A stretch of DNA of 52,142 bases. It comes from CAZXCQ01 sp964639275. Lineage in GTDB: Bacteria; Desulfobacterota; DSM-4660; Desulfatiglandales; Desulfatiglandaceae. Below the pieces are notes generated by a model. That model saw only the letters and a program-made list of their open reading frames with translations. It did no database searches and was not told the origin of the DNA. Position numbers and translations under genes: made by a program. Below, piece by piece: positions 25,661-34,387 of the stretch. The stretch spans positions 1 to 52,142 of the forward strand of contig CAZXCQ010000004.1 in NCBI GenBank assembly GCA_964639275.1, read 5' to 3'. The first letter of the stretch is position 1, and every line of letters begins with the position of its first letter.

Positions 25661-28600
25661 TTATTGCAAGACAATCTGTTTGATCTCAAGGGCTCCACCG
25701 TTAAATGTTATGGACTTGATGGTTGTCTTTGATGACTGAATCGAAAATGTGGAATCCCATCCACCCTCAAGGACCGTCTGTTTGCTTTTGTCAAAAATCA
25801 GGCCTTCATCATATGTGCCTTCCTCGGCCTTAATAGTGGCCAGATCATATTCCGAATCGAGTGCATCCTGTATGCGGGAATAACACGGCGAGTTCCCCCC
25901 ACATGTGCCGTCCCTGGAGACATAAATAACCGTCATGATGGTGATAAGCCCATTCGTCCCACTAACTGTGATGTCATTACCGGATGGATCTGAGGCCCCG
26001 GGGGCATTTGCGAGGGTGGTTTGCCCGACGGATGCATCATCCTTTATGTCAAAGCTCACATATGCCACCACCCCATCCCCCATCGGGTTGTTATTGGATG
26101 CTGAAATAACGCCAACCCGGATGGTGGTTGTGGATATCTCGTTAAAGACGATCGATTTACCAGCGGCGGTCCCCGCAGGACCTATTTCTACCGATGGATT
26201 CAGGAGTATCTTGCTATCATAGGTTATGTCGGTCGATAGGGCTGAGACGTCATAACCCGGGGCATTGTTAAGTGTTATAGCGACTCTCACCTTTTCGCCC
26301 GGCGAGGCGGTCTTCCGCCCGATGCTTACTTTTGGGATACTGATACCCTCGTGCGCTTTGCTCCCGGGCTGGGTGTAATCCTGCAAAGTTGGTCCATTAC
26401 CGCGTGAATCTTGTGAGAGACCCGCACCACCGAACCCCATATGATTATTAATCACCTTCTGCAATTCCCCGATACTCACCCTGCCGTTTTGATTGACATC
26501 CACGCAATCTTCCACCGGATTGATGCCAAGAAACATATTGATCCCGTATTGAACCTCCGAGATGCTCACCCTTCCATCTTCGTTACAGTCGCCGGGATCA
26601 TAATCCACGACATTCACAGACCCGTCAGTGCCATCGACCGTCACGGCGTAGCCCTCAGTGTTAGATGCCGAAGGGGTGTTTGCCAGTTCCGTGGTGCCAA
26701 GGGGGGCATCTTTCTCTATCTTCAGTGTCAGATATGCAACCACTCCATTGCCGATTGCCCTGTTGTTTGAAGTTGAAAAGACGCTGACACGGAAGACACC
26801 AGAGGAAACGTCGTTTGTCTCCACGGTCTTCCCGGCCGCTTGGCCAGCCGGGCCAAGCGCACCTTTGGGGTTTCTAAAAACTCCGGTATCATATCCCACA
26901 TCAACTGAAACAGCGGCGATGTCAGTCCCCGCCATATTGGTAAGTGTGATGGGAAGGGTTATTTCCTGGCCTTTTTTTCCAGAGCCTGAGCCAATTGACA
27001 GCAGAAGATTTTGTGTGGAAGTGGTGAATGTCTGATCGTCTCCATAAGCCGTTCCGCCATTATTCGAGGCGATGAGGCGATAGTGGTAACTGGTACCGGT
27101 ACTGAGCCCGGTCAAATTGGCAGTCACCGACACATTACTTGACCCCGAACCCGCACCGGCGCTTGCCGTTGCCGATCCATAGCCCGTGGTCGTGCCATAC
27201 TCAAAATAGTAGTTCGTCCCTGCCCCATTTGGATTAACTGTGCCGTTCAGCGTAGCCGAGCTGGACGTCACCTGGCTGGCCGAGCCAGTCGTTACCGTTG
27301 GGGCAGGGACAGGAGGAGACAGAGTCGTAAAGGCCTGGCCATCCCCATAGGCTGTTCCCCCACTGTTGGTGGCCTTGACCCTGAAATAATAGGTAGTGCC
27401 GGGTGCAAGCCCTGTAAGGCCGGCACTCACATTTTGACTGCCTGAACCGCTTAACGGGCTTTGAGTCGCGGTGACTGTGCTGCCATAATTCATGCTTGTG
27501 CCGTATTCAAACACAACCGTTGTTGTGGCACCGTTAGCGTTGACCGTGCCGTTCAAAGTCGCGGAGCCTGAGGACACGGAAGCTGCCGAACCGGTTTTGG
27601 CGGTGGGTGCCGAAGCTGAGGTAGTGAACGTCTGGTCAGAGCCGTAGTTTGTCCCGGCGGTGTTGGTTGCCACAATTCGAAAATGATAGGTGGTGTAAGA
27701 GGTAAGACCGTTTAGTGAGGCATTGACTGAGACATCGCCAGTACCTGTGCCTGCGCTGGTACTTGCTGTAGTTGACCCATAACTGGCGGTTGCCCCGTAA
27801 TCAAAATAATAGGTCGTGCTAGCCCCATTGGGATTGACCGTGCCGTTCAAGGTTGCAGAGTTTGCTGTGACAGAGGTGGCCGAATCGGTTGTCACTGTGG
27901 GTACGCTATAAATGGTAAACAACCCTTGAGTTGTCCCCTTACTTGCATCATCTATGGGCTCAACCTTGAGAACACAGTTGACCGAGGCGGTCCCCGTCAC
28001 AGTCCAGTTGTATGTGCCGTCGTTTTCAGTGCTGTCGGTGATGGTTTCAAAGGTTCCGTCTTTACCTCCCTGGCGAGAGATGGATATTTTGACATTACCT
28101 GAAATGCCCTGTGTCTCCCAGGTGATAGCCATCGAATCCCCACTATTCCAACTGGAAGCCTGATCTGGCGTCAAAATAACCAAATGCCCCAATAACCGAT
28201 TCTGTCCGCCACGCACAGCACGCACATAGTAGCTATAAGACTTACTGCTGTAGGCACTGGAGTAGCCGCTGCTGAAATCGATGGAACATGCGTAGCCTTT
28301 ATCGATGTTACTGGTAGTAGACGACCAGTAACCGGACGACAACGTGTCCGGGAAATAGGCGGTGTCTATGGCGGGACCGTATCTGTCGTAGTCAACGATT
28401 GACCGGAGCTCCTTGATGCTCGGCAGTCGCCAATCAGTGTATCCGGCAAGGGTGAGCCCCTCGCAATGCAATAGTGCCTTTTCCCACCAATAGGTGCCGG
28501 GAGCCGTGGGCTTCTGCCACATAAGCCCGGTGGCCGTGTCCGTAACCGTGCCCTCTCCGTTATCCACAGACGAGTTTTCAGACTGCCCGCCTCGCACGGC

Positions 28601-29215
28601 ACGCACATAACAGGCATTCGACTTACTGCTTGCGTCGTTCCGGCCGAAGTAGAAAGTGACAGTCCATGCAAAGCTGGGGTAGCTGGCGTTGGTAGTCGAC
28701 GACCAGTAAGCGCTCTGCATGGACCAAAAGGTGTTGGGAAAATAGGTAGTGTCTATTGTCGGATTTGATCTCCCATAATTTACGATGAAGGCCAGTTCTT
28801 TTATGGTTGGCAGACGCCAGTCCGAGTATCCGCCGAAACCGACACTATTCAAAGATCCGACAAAAACATCTTGAGCGTCCTGCCAACTATACCAGATATC
28901 CTTATCATGGATCGACCCATCATCAGTCTTTACCTCCCAAATCAGCCCAGTCACATTGTCCCGCACCATGACCCACGAGGTGGCTGAATCTGCCAGGTAA
29001 TTCCCGTTGGTATCCAGTTTCGTATAGGAAGGTGGATTGATGAGATAGTTGCCATCCTGGCCATAGAAATTCTCTCCAGGCTGGGGGCATGTAATTTCTC
29101 CAGTGTTGTTGTAACATCTGGTCTGGCCGGTGTCTGGCAATGGACCGCTCCAAGCCTCGTTAGGCGAAACGACAAAAACACAAGTAAATAATAGGAAGAA
29201 AACGATATTTTTCAT
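25661..29215 (-). CDS. giant secreted protein: 2x DUF1566, KNH-like, 3x Fn3-like, cohesin, dockerin, cohesin
   Basis: 1184 residues with a signal peptide (about 1-24). Domains in order: two DUF1566/Lcl units (about 60-340, with VTGLIWEVKTDDG, YSDWRLPTIKEL, YWSSTT and YVRAVRGG twice), a KNH-like sandwich (about 340-440), three Fn3-like repeats with ATLNGTVNPNGA (440-745), a cohesin-like domain (745-880), a dockerin (880-940) with EF loops DCNEDGRVSISE and DVNQNGRVSIGE, a second cohesin-like domain (970-1110), and a C-terminal YVSRDGTCGGNSPCY module. Cohesin and dockerin in one chain could allow self-assembly. The ATG at 29215 has GGAGGAGG upstream, and an ECF-type site lies at 29343-29370. Confidence 0.88.
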   Translation of the reverse strand: MKNIVFFLLFTCVFVVSPNEAWSGPLPDTGQTRCYNNTGEITCPQPGENFYGQDGNYLINPPSYTKLDTNGNYLADSATSWVMVRDNVTGLIWEVKTDDGSIHDKDIWYSWQDAQDVFVGSLNSVGFGGYSDWRLPTIKELAFIVNYGRSNPTIDTTYFPNTFWSMQSAYWSSTTNASYPSFAWTVTFYFGRNDASSKSNACYVRAVRGGQSENSSVDNGEGTVTDTATGLMWQKPTAPGTYWWEKALLHCEGLTLAGYTDWRLPSIKELRSIVDYDRYGPAIDTAYFPDTLSSGYWSSTTSNIDKGYACSIDFSSGYSSAYSSKSYSYYVRAVRGGQNRLLGHLVILTPDQASSWNSGDSMAITWETQGISGNVKISISRQGGKDGTFETITDSTENDGTYNWTVTGTASVNCVLKVEPIDDASKGTTQGLFTIYSVPTVTTDSATSVTANSATLNGTVNPNGASTTYYFDYGATASYGSTTASTSAGTGTGDVSVNASLNGLTSYTTYHFRIVATNTAGTNYGSDQTFTTSASAPTAKTGSAASVSSGSATLNGTVNANGATTTVVFEYGTSMNYGSTVTATQSPLSGSGSQNVSAGLTGLAPGTTYYFRVKATNSGGTAYGDGQAFTTLSPPVPAPTVTTGSASQVTSSSATLNGTVNPNGAGTNYYFEYGTTTGYGSATASAGAGSGSSNVSVTANLTGLSTGTSYHYRLIASNNGGTAYGDDQTFTTSTQNLLLSIGSGSGKKGQEITLPITLTNMAGTDIAAVSVDVGYDTGVFRNPKGALGPAGQAAGKTVETNDVSSGVFRVSVFSTSNNRAIGNGVVAYLTLKIEKDAPLGTTELANTPSASNTEGYAVTVDGTDGSVNVVDYDPGDCNEDGRVSISEVQYGINMFLGINPVEDCVDVNQNGRVSIGELQKVINNHMGFGGAGLSQDSRGNGPTLQDYTQPGSKAHEGISIPKVSIGRKTASPGEKVRVAITLNNAPGYDVSALSTDITYDSKILLNPSVEIGPAGTAAGKSIVFNEISTTTIRVGVISASNNNPMGDGVVAYVSFDIKDDASVGQTTLANAPGASDPSGNDITVSGTNGLITIMTVIYVSRDGTCGGNSPCYSRIQDALDSEYDLATIKAEEGTYDEGLIFDKSKQTVLEGGWDSTFSIQSSKTTIKSITFNGGALEIKQIVLQ

Positions 29216-29342
29216 GGTCCTCCTCCCCGTTGAACAAGATTCACCCGGCGCTATTGGTTTTATAGAAAAAGCCGGGTTTCTGTTGTGCGTATCCACAAAT
29301 TGTCCGAGCTGAGACCGTCCATTCTGGAGCCTCTTTTACTGT

Positions 29343-29370
29343 ATAAGACGGTTTTCCAAGGGAAATCTTA
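29343..29370 (-). promoter_or_regulatory. ECF-type promoter motif, site D
   Basis: On the minus strand: TAAGAT (29370-29365), 14 bases, CGTCTTAT (29350-29343), with an A-run just upstream. The predicted transcript start near 29336 is about 120 bases before the cohesin/dockerin gene. One base of the -35 core differs from the group consensus TAAGAA. Confidence 0.6.
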
Positions 29371-29674
29371 TGGAGGCTTTTTGGTTTGGAAAATTTTTTC
29401 AGATTACGCGGTTAAGACAGACCTGAAAAGGGTATAAATCTTTAGTGGTGTGAGATTTGGTTATCGAAGTACATCGGAAATCCCCGCAAGCGGAAAAAAT
29501 TTCATGCATGGTCTTATGATGGATGGCTGACCAAGTTAGCCAAGGCAAGGCTATTGAGTCATCGCCCAGACGAAAGGGTGGAAACAGATGAGGCCAGCCT
29601 AAATAGCCAGAATTAGCTTTGTATTCTACCACTTTCACGGCACTTTTCTCTGGAATCGTGCAGAAGGCAGACAC

Positions 29675-29736
29675 GGTTAACGTTGCTTTTCACCGGGCGC
29701 GGCTTTTTGCGCTCCGCTGCAAAAGCCTTGTTATGA
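29675..29736 (-). repeat. attC-like integron recombination site
   Basis: On the minus strand: CATAAC, AAG, GCTTTTGCAGCGG, centre, CCGGTGAAAAGC, AAC, GTTAACC. The outer TAAC/GTTA boxes pair. AAG against GTT forms the unpaired spacer. GCTTTTGCAGCGG against GCTTTTCACCGG pairs with one bulged G, as expected for attC. It begins 6 bases after the stop of the HEPN-like gene at 29743, the standard place for a cassette attC. Confidence 0.6.
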
Positions 29737-29742
29737 GACGCA

Positions 29743-30306
29743 TCATTCCAGCTTGAGAAACACCGGGACGGTTCCGTTTGGTTGCAATGCCCAATACTTC
29801 CTATTCTCTGGCACTAATTTACCTTCAACAATAGAAAATTTGAAGACTTCCGATTCAATTTCCTTCAGAAGTGAAACTTTTTCGTATGCGAGCGTCTGTA
29901 ACTTCTGGCGATCCGTTTCTATGGTTGGATTCAGGTGGTGGTAGTCGTCTCGTTTTGACCATAGCGATAGAAATTTTTCTTTCATGGCTTTCGATATGAA
30001 TTGTCGGGTTTCCAACTTGCCCACGTTTTCTTCGAAACTCTTCTTTGGCTTCCAGCCATTCTTTTGACAAAGAAATCTGGCAATGGTTTCGGCGACTGCC
30101 TGAGATAGAGCAATAGTGCCATAAAAGTGCCCGTCCCGAAAGAGTAAGGTGCATTCTGCAGAGACAGGCGCAAATTCTGTGGCAGGAACGATTCCATGTG
30201 GCTTTACTCTTAAGTAGCGCTCCACCCTAGACGAAAGCGTTTGCTCGAACTCTTGTTTGATGCCATCCTCAGTGAGTGCCTTCTGCATCATTTCTTGAAT
30301 GTCCAT
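29743..30306 (-). CDS. hypothetical HEPN-like protein
   Basis: 187 residues, mostly helical, no signal peptide. The segment LWSKRDDYHHLNP contains an Rx4H motif (Arg and the second His) like the ribonuclease motif of HEPN proteins, and it is preceded by helices typical of that fold (SQAVAETIARFLCQ, ETRQFISKAMKEKF). No family assigned; function may be RNA cleavage or may be lost. It is followed immediately by an attC-like site, supporting a cassette origin. GAGAG lies nine bases upstream of the ATG. Confidence 0.55.
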   Translation of the reverse strand: MDIQEMMQKALTEDGIKQEFEQTLSSRVERYLRVKPHGIVPATEFAPVSAECTLLFRDGHFYGTIALSQAVAETIARFLCQKNGWKPKKSFEENVGKLETRQFISKAMKEKFLSLWSKRDDYHHLNPTIETDRQKLQTLAYEKVSLLKEIESEVFKFSIVEGKLVPENRKYWALQPNGTVPVFLKLE

Positions 30307-30519
30307 ATGTTGATTCTCTCATAACATTAGATATTGGTTCGCTGCGAAAGAATTATAACCATAAATTGTGAGGATTGTCATGAGTTTGACAGTTTAACTT
30401 CATCTCACAAGAAGTCCATGGCATATCTCAACGATCGCTCAAACACCGCTCCTGACTATATCACATCGGAAATTGGGCGTGACAGGGAGCCAAGATAACT
30501 CCCCAAATCAGCAGGCGCG

Positions 30520-30786
30520 TCAGCGACCCGCTCTTTTTGCTTTGCCAGGTACCATTTTTTTGGTTTTCTCTTGTAGTTTCTTGACCAAAGGCAATGCACC
30601 GATTCCAGGAGCTAATGTAAAAGCTGTCACAATCCAATTGATTATGTTAAAGGGACTGAGAAGAGACTGGACACCAGAAAAACCCTCTTTCATCCAAACG
30701 CCAACTATCCCCACAAATATCAGGATAGAGAATAGAGTCAGCCAGATATACCCGAAAGTCTTAAGAACGATGATCCATACTCTCAT
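30520..30786 (-). CDS. small two-helix membrane protein, hypothetical
   Basis: 88 residues. Two hydrophobic segments, about 10-31 (GYIWLTLFSILIFVGIVGVW) and 47-65 (NIINWIVTAFTLAPGIGAL), are followed by a Lys/Arg-rich tail, so it is probably an inner-membrane protein with the C-terminus in the cytoplasm. No family recognised. It begins 9 bases after a short possible ORF (30796-31023) on the same strand. Confidence 0.5.
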   Translation of the reverse strand: MRVWIIVLKTFGYIWLTLFSILIFVGIVGVWMKEGFSGVQSLLSPFNIINWIVTAFTLAPGIGALPLVKKLQEKTKKMVPGKAKRAGR

Positions 30787-30795
30787 CTTTTGGTC

Positions 30796-31023
30796 TCACT
30801 TCCGATATCCTTTAAAGAAATCTGTTCCAATTTGGCTGTCAATTGGCCGATAAGTTCGGCACGGCAAATATTGTTGGAAGTTAGATATGTCTTGCGGTTG
30901 CGTTCTATATCGATCGCCGAATGCCATGTAATTCCTAGCAAAACCCGCGATAAATGTGAATTGATACCCTTCTAGCGTCGAATCCAGTTCAGATCCCTTT
31001 TTAGGGTGGAAGATGTGCCTCAT
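30796..31023 (-). CDS. short hypothetical ORF
   Basis: 75 residues starting ATG (MRHIFHPKKGSEL). It ends 9 bases before the small membrane protein start, so the two could be one transcript. It has no signal, membrane segment or known motif and no clear ribosome site. It may be non-coding. Confidence 0.25.
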   Translation of the reverse strand: MRHIFHPKKGSELDSTLEGYQFTFIAGFARNYMAFGDRYRTQPQDISNFQQYLPCRTYRPIDSQIGTDFFKGYRK

Positions 31024-31212
31024 ATGGGAGCACCTTCGTTTGTCAGAGCAGTGACCCTCGAAAAAGGAATTTTACACGAATTACGTCCACTTTTAAACAT
31101 GGTTTCAAAATCAAGACCGGAAAAATAGATGAGGAACCCCCTCCTAGTTTACCAAAGAAAAGATCAAGAATACCTTTTCTTATTTCCTCGTTTGGCTAAA
31201 GGCAGCTCTTTG

Positions 31213-31812
31213 TTATCTGTGGAGACTCGGTGGGCCGCCTTCCGCCCTGCCTAAGGGGCCACCAAATGCATCGAAAACGAGATGGGGGTGATCGGAGATC
31301 TTCCGAGCCTCTAATGTTAGCGATTGACAAAAACTTTTGATTGCTTCCATGAATTCTTTGACATGCGGGGGCTCAACAAAGAAATCCCATTTATGCTGCC
31401 ATTTTATGAAGCTGCCGTCTTTTTTGAAAATTGTCTCGTAGTTTGAACTCACGAGCTTCCCGTGTATCACCATGTCGCGAAAACCCTTGAGTCGTTTGAT
31501 CTTTTGATATGGAGCTTCACCTTTCCGCCATTCAAAGTTGGTGAGCTTCTCCATAAGCTTCGATATCTTAGTCTCTATAATATCACCTTTTCCTTTGAAG
31601 GCATTCGTCTCATTCGCCCACAATTCCGGCAACAGAAGCTGCCCGAGAAAGTTGATAAATGCTTCGAACGCCAAGTAAGACAGAAGAAGCGCTGCGATGC
31701 GAAAATACAATGAATTCTGTTCCGACAGCTCGGATTCTTGTGCCATGACCTTTGCTGCACGCCACAAATACTCGTGCGTATATACTTGTTCTGATAAAGA
31801 TATTGTGGTCAT
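31213..31812 (-). CDS. hypothetical HEPN-like protein
   Basis: 199 residues. A helical protein with FRIAALLLSYLAFEAFINFLGQ (hydrophobic helix) and RLKGFRDMVIHGKLVSS. The latter contains an Rx4H motif (R-DMVI-H) in a helix-loop context like HEPN domains. The ATG at 31812 is chosen over an upstream start because AAAGGGG lies before it. AGATAACAAAG just after the stop resembles half of an attC site, but the matching half is not clear. Function unknown; a toxin or stress role is possible. Confidence 0.5.
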   Translation of the reverse strand: MTTISLSEQVYTHEYLWRAAKVMAQESELSEQNSLYFRIAALLLSYLAFEAFINFLGQLLLPELWANETNAFKGKGDIIETKISKLMEKLTNFEWRKGEAPYQKIKRLKGFRDMVIHGKLVSSNYETIFKKDGSFIKWQHKWDFFVEPPHVKEFMEAIKSFCQSLTLEARKISDHPHLVFDAFGGPLGRAEGGPPSLHR

Positions 31813-32115
31813 TGGTAATACCCCTTTCATCTTGTTAACAATGACTAGATTGATCCACATAAGAAGCAGAATTCCAGGTTTCTGCCGCATAAAACGCGGT
31901 AAACGCGGACATCCTATGACAGCCTTTATTAGGAACAGAGGAAAGTCGATTCTTTGCCACGGTTTTTATGCTTTGGTCCTAAAAATCAGTTCTATCCAAA
32001 TTTAGATAGGCAGCTTGATTCCAAATCCTTGTTCCAAGAATCCTCTGATAATCTTGTCTGCTGACCGCTCTACTGCGGAATTTTGGGATTCTGGTAGAAC
32101 CTGCTTTTGAGTCTG
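31813..32115. other. intergenic, nothing recognised
   Basis: About 300 bases between the HEPN-like gene and the S74 protein stop. I see no gene, repeat or clear hairpin. Confidence 0.4.
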
Positions 32116-33864
32116 TCAATTCTCTGATGAGGTCAAACGAAGACCTCGATCCGAACATTGCACACGTTTTTCAAGTTCCAATACTTTGCGTGAAAGCTCG
32201 GCTATGCTTTTCGTTTGCTGTTTAGCCATTTTTTGCTGTTCTTGAACGACCTTCGTCAATACAGCGACCACGTCCATGGAATTCAATCCTTTCCTGTCCT
32301 TTGTGGCAACAAGCTCTGGTACATCCTCAGCAATAAAGCCCAGGCATTTATCACCAGGATGTTTTTTGTAGCTGAAGGAAACAGGGTTCAGTCCCTCTAA
32401 AGCTTCCATTGCTTCGTCTCTGGTGAGGTCTTTGATGTCTTCCTTGTATTCTCTACTGGAGGCATTCACCCAGGTAAATCCGTCACAATAAGCCCGGCCA
32501 GTGTCGATCTTGAATTCAGGGTTGACTGTGCCTACTCCCAGATATCCCTGAGAGTTGAAAACCAGCCGGTTAAGCCCAAGGCCATAGACCGACATATAGT
32601 AATACTTCCCCTGACTGTTGAAACCAACCACGGCGGCTTCATGATCTTCGGTGTCCTTGCCTATCTGTAATTCTGCGTCACCCTCCCCATGGCGAAAAAA
32701 TCGGGCTACATGGCCGGTGGTGCCCTGAACGTCGAGCTTGCCAATCACGGTCGTGGTCCCGTTGTCCTGAACCTGGAAAAGTTTTTCATCACCAGCTTGG
32801 TTTTTAGTTACTGCAAATCGTGTAATTGGTTCTGGCTCGGGAGGAGGTGGGTCGGGTGGGGGTTGGCCATTGTCCGCACTTACTTGAAAAAGGTTTTTGC
32901 CAATAGCCACATACCATTGACCTTTTTCATAAAATGCCTGCCCCAGCGAACTATTGATGTATGACAAGTCTCTGCCGGGGGTGCTTAGATAACGGATGTT
33001 ACTGTGGATTAAGGTAGCCTCGCCGTTGGGCGCTATTGATTCAGGCCTGCTAGGTTCCGTAAAATAAGTTATCTGGGTTTCCTCTCCGCTTGGAGCGCGT
33101 ACCCAAACTTGACCGCCTTTGTCAAACACGGCCCAACCTCCTGGATTGTCCGGGTTAGGTTCATGGTAAGAAATTTTATGTAAATTAGGGCTATTATCAA
33201 CATAAAGGGACCCATTAACATTTCCTACTCGATCAAAAGTATCTGAACCATAAAAACTAATTTTAACCTCTAAGCCATTACAAGAGCCGGTTAAATTAAT
33301 TACGCCATCAATACTACTGATTCCACTAAGCCTTTGGCTTGGTAAACACTGATTATCTGGACTCGGTAACTCAATTGGCCAAATAACCGCTTCCATTTCG
33401 GTGCATTCATTTCCCGTAATATCGCGACATGAGGCTGAAATATTCACAGATCCTTCTTGGATGACTGCTCCATTCAATGGGCTCGCCACGGTGATAAAGG
33501 GCTCCGTATTGCATTCAAACTCTTGGGGATCGGTCTGCCCAACTGAACCATAGACATCTTTTGCATAAACTGTTAGATATTTTATTCCCTGCTGGCCTGG
33601 CAATGAAATAGATGCACCCCACGTTATGCCCCCAACAAAGTGCAGGTCTATTTCTGTGTAGACATAATCGTTACCGGTGATTGTTGCCCAAACCCTATTT
33701 ATCAAATAGGTGCTTCTTACATCGACGATTAAATTTGCGGGGTGGTCGCGTACAATTTTCGTAAAAGTGCTTGTCGGGTTGATCGAAATTGATGCTGACG
33801 TCGGGGCAGTCCAGAGCACGAGCCCCAGACACAAGGACAAAATACAGGAAAGTTTTGCTTTCAT
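32116..33864 (-). CDS. secreted fibre-like protein with C-terminal S74 chaperone domain
   Basis: 582 residues. Signal peptide about 1-24 (LWTAPTSAS), then Ig-like beta regions (about 25-210) with several cysteines, a WD/PQQ-like stretch (NPDNPGGWAVFDKGGQVWVRAP), a proline-rich linker (PPPDPPPPEPEP, about 340) and an S74 domain from about 450 (SSREYKEDIKDL, CLGFIAEDVPEL). A coiled coil follows (VVQEQQKMAKQQTKSIAELSRKVLELEK). The S74 region is nearly the same as that of the 24855-25616 protein, so this is probably a paralogue with a different N-terminal head. GGAG precedes the ATG. Confidence 0.85.
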   Translation of the reverse strand: MKAKLSCILSLCLGLVLWTAPTSASISINPTSTFTKIVRDHPANLIVDVRSTYLINRVWATITGNDYVYTEIDLHFVGGITWGASISLPGQQGIKYLTVYAKDVYGSVGQTDPQEFECNTEPFITVASPLNGAVIQEGSVNISASCRDITGNECTEMEAVIWPIELPSPDNQCLPSQRLSGISSIDGVINLTGSCNGLEVKISFYGSDTFDRVGNVNGSLYVDNSPNLHKISYHEPNPDNPGGWAVFDKGGQVWVRAPSGEETQITYFTEPSRPESIAPNGEATLIHSNIRYLSTPGRDLSYINSSLGQAFYEKGQWYVAIGKNLFQVSADNGQPPPDPPPPEPEPITRFAVTKNQAGDEKLFQVQDNGTTTVIGKLDVQGTTGHVARFFRHGEGDAELQIGKDTEDHEAAVVGFNSQGKYYYMSVYGLGLNRLVFNSQGYLGVGTVNPEFKIDTGRAYCDGFTWVNASSREYKEDIKDLTRDEAMEALEGLNPVSFSYKKHPGDKCLGFIAEDVPELVATKDRKGLNSMDVVAVLTKVVQEQQKMAKQQTKSIAELSRKVLELEKRVQCSDRGLRLTSSEN

Positions 33865-34117
33865 ATTATCCGCTCCTTTCGGTTTAGCGGTGTTGATGAT
33901 TCCATTATCCTATCTCTCGACATGAAGCTGAGGATTGATTGGTTCGCTATTAGTGAAAATGATAGAAGCCACTTTCAAGATTATTTCCTATTCAAATCTC
34001 ACGGGTAGATTCGCACATCAAGTGGGTTATGTGGCCTTAATCGGAACGCTCTTCCTTTGCTCTCGCGTGTGTCTGGTGGTATCGTTTTATTCAGCTCTTT
34101 TCCATCGGACCTTCTGG

Positions 34118-34260
34118 TCAGTATGCAATCAATTTGGGTTTGCCTGGGGTTAATTCGCTTAATAAGGCAACGATGTAGATCAGGAGAAAAAACCAGAAAC
34201 AGGTGATCAGGACGACTGAATCAATGAGCAACTTGCCGACCTTTTAAACACCTTTCCCAT
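34118..34260 (-). pseudogene. decayed copy of the 47-residue membrane peptide
   Basis: The minus strand reads MGKVFK, a one-base frameshift in an AAAAGG run, then VGKLLIDSVVLITCFWFFLL, continuing IYIVALLSELTPGKPKLIAY and stop. This aligns with the intact peptide at 40405-40548 (VVLMACFWFFLLVYIVALLGEL). A TTG at 34231 could still start a 37-residue version. Confidence 0.5.
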
Positions 34261-34315
34261 TATTTGGCCCGATTTCGTTCAATTCCATTTTGTGATCAAG
34301 AAGGCTTTTTTATCT

Positions 34316-34343
34316 ATAAGACGGCCAAAGAGAGGAATTCTTA
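34316..34343 (-). promoter_or_regulatory. ECF-type promoter motif, site B
   Basis: TAAGAA (34343-34338), 14 bases, CGTCTTAT (34323-34316) on the minus strand, preceded by AAAAAACCTC. It lies about 60 bases upstream of the decayed membrane peptide and about 450 upstream of the S74 protein. Confidence 0.65.
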
Positions 34344-34387
34344 TGAGGTTTTTTGCGTCTGCATGGTTTTTTATATGGGAATTTCCA

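Larger units (their letters stand above)
29216..29742. other. intergenic region: ECF-type promoter and attC-like site
   Basis: It holds the ECF-type site D (29343-29370) and the attC-like site (29675-29736). No gene is evident between about 29390 and 29670. Confidence 0.5.
33865..34387. other. intergenic region with duplicated small-ORF unit
   Basis: About 34060-34260 is a diverged duplicate of 40350-40560, including a decayed small membrane peptide. An ECF-type site lies at 34316-34343. The rest shows no gene. Confidence 0.55.

Noticed and set aside
26900..28200. tandem DNA repeats or CRISPR-like array within the giant gene
   Set aside because: The repetition comes from the three Fn3-like protein domains, which are diverged and in frame; no short identical repeats with spacers exist.
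31100..31212. third attC site after the HEPN-like gene at 31213
   Set aside because: AGATAACAAAG fits one R/L half, but the opposite half (TCTTTGGTAAAC) pairs poorly and the spacing is irregular; only two sites were called.
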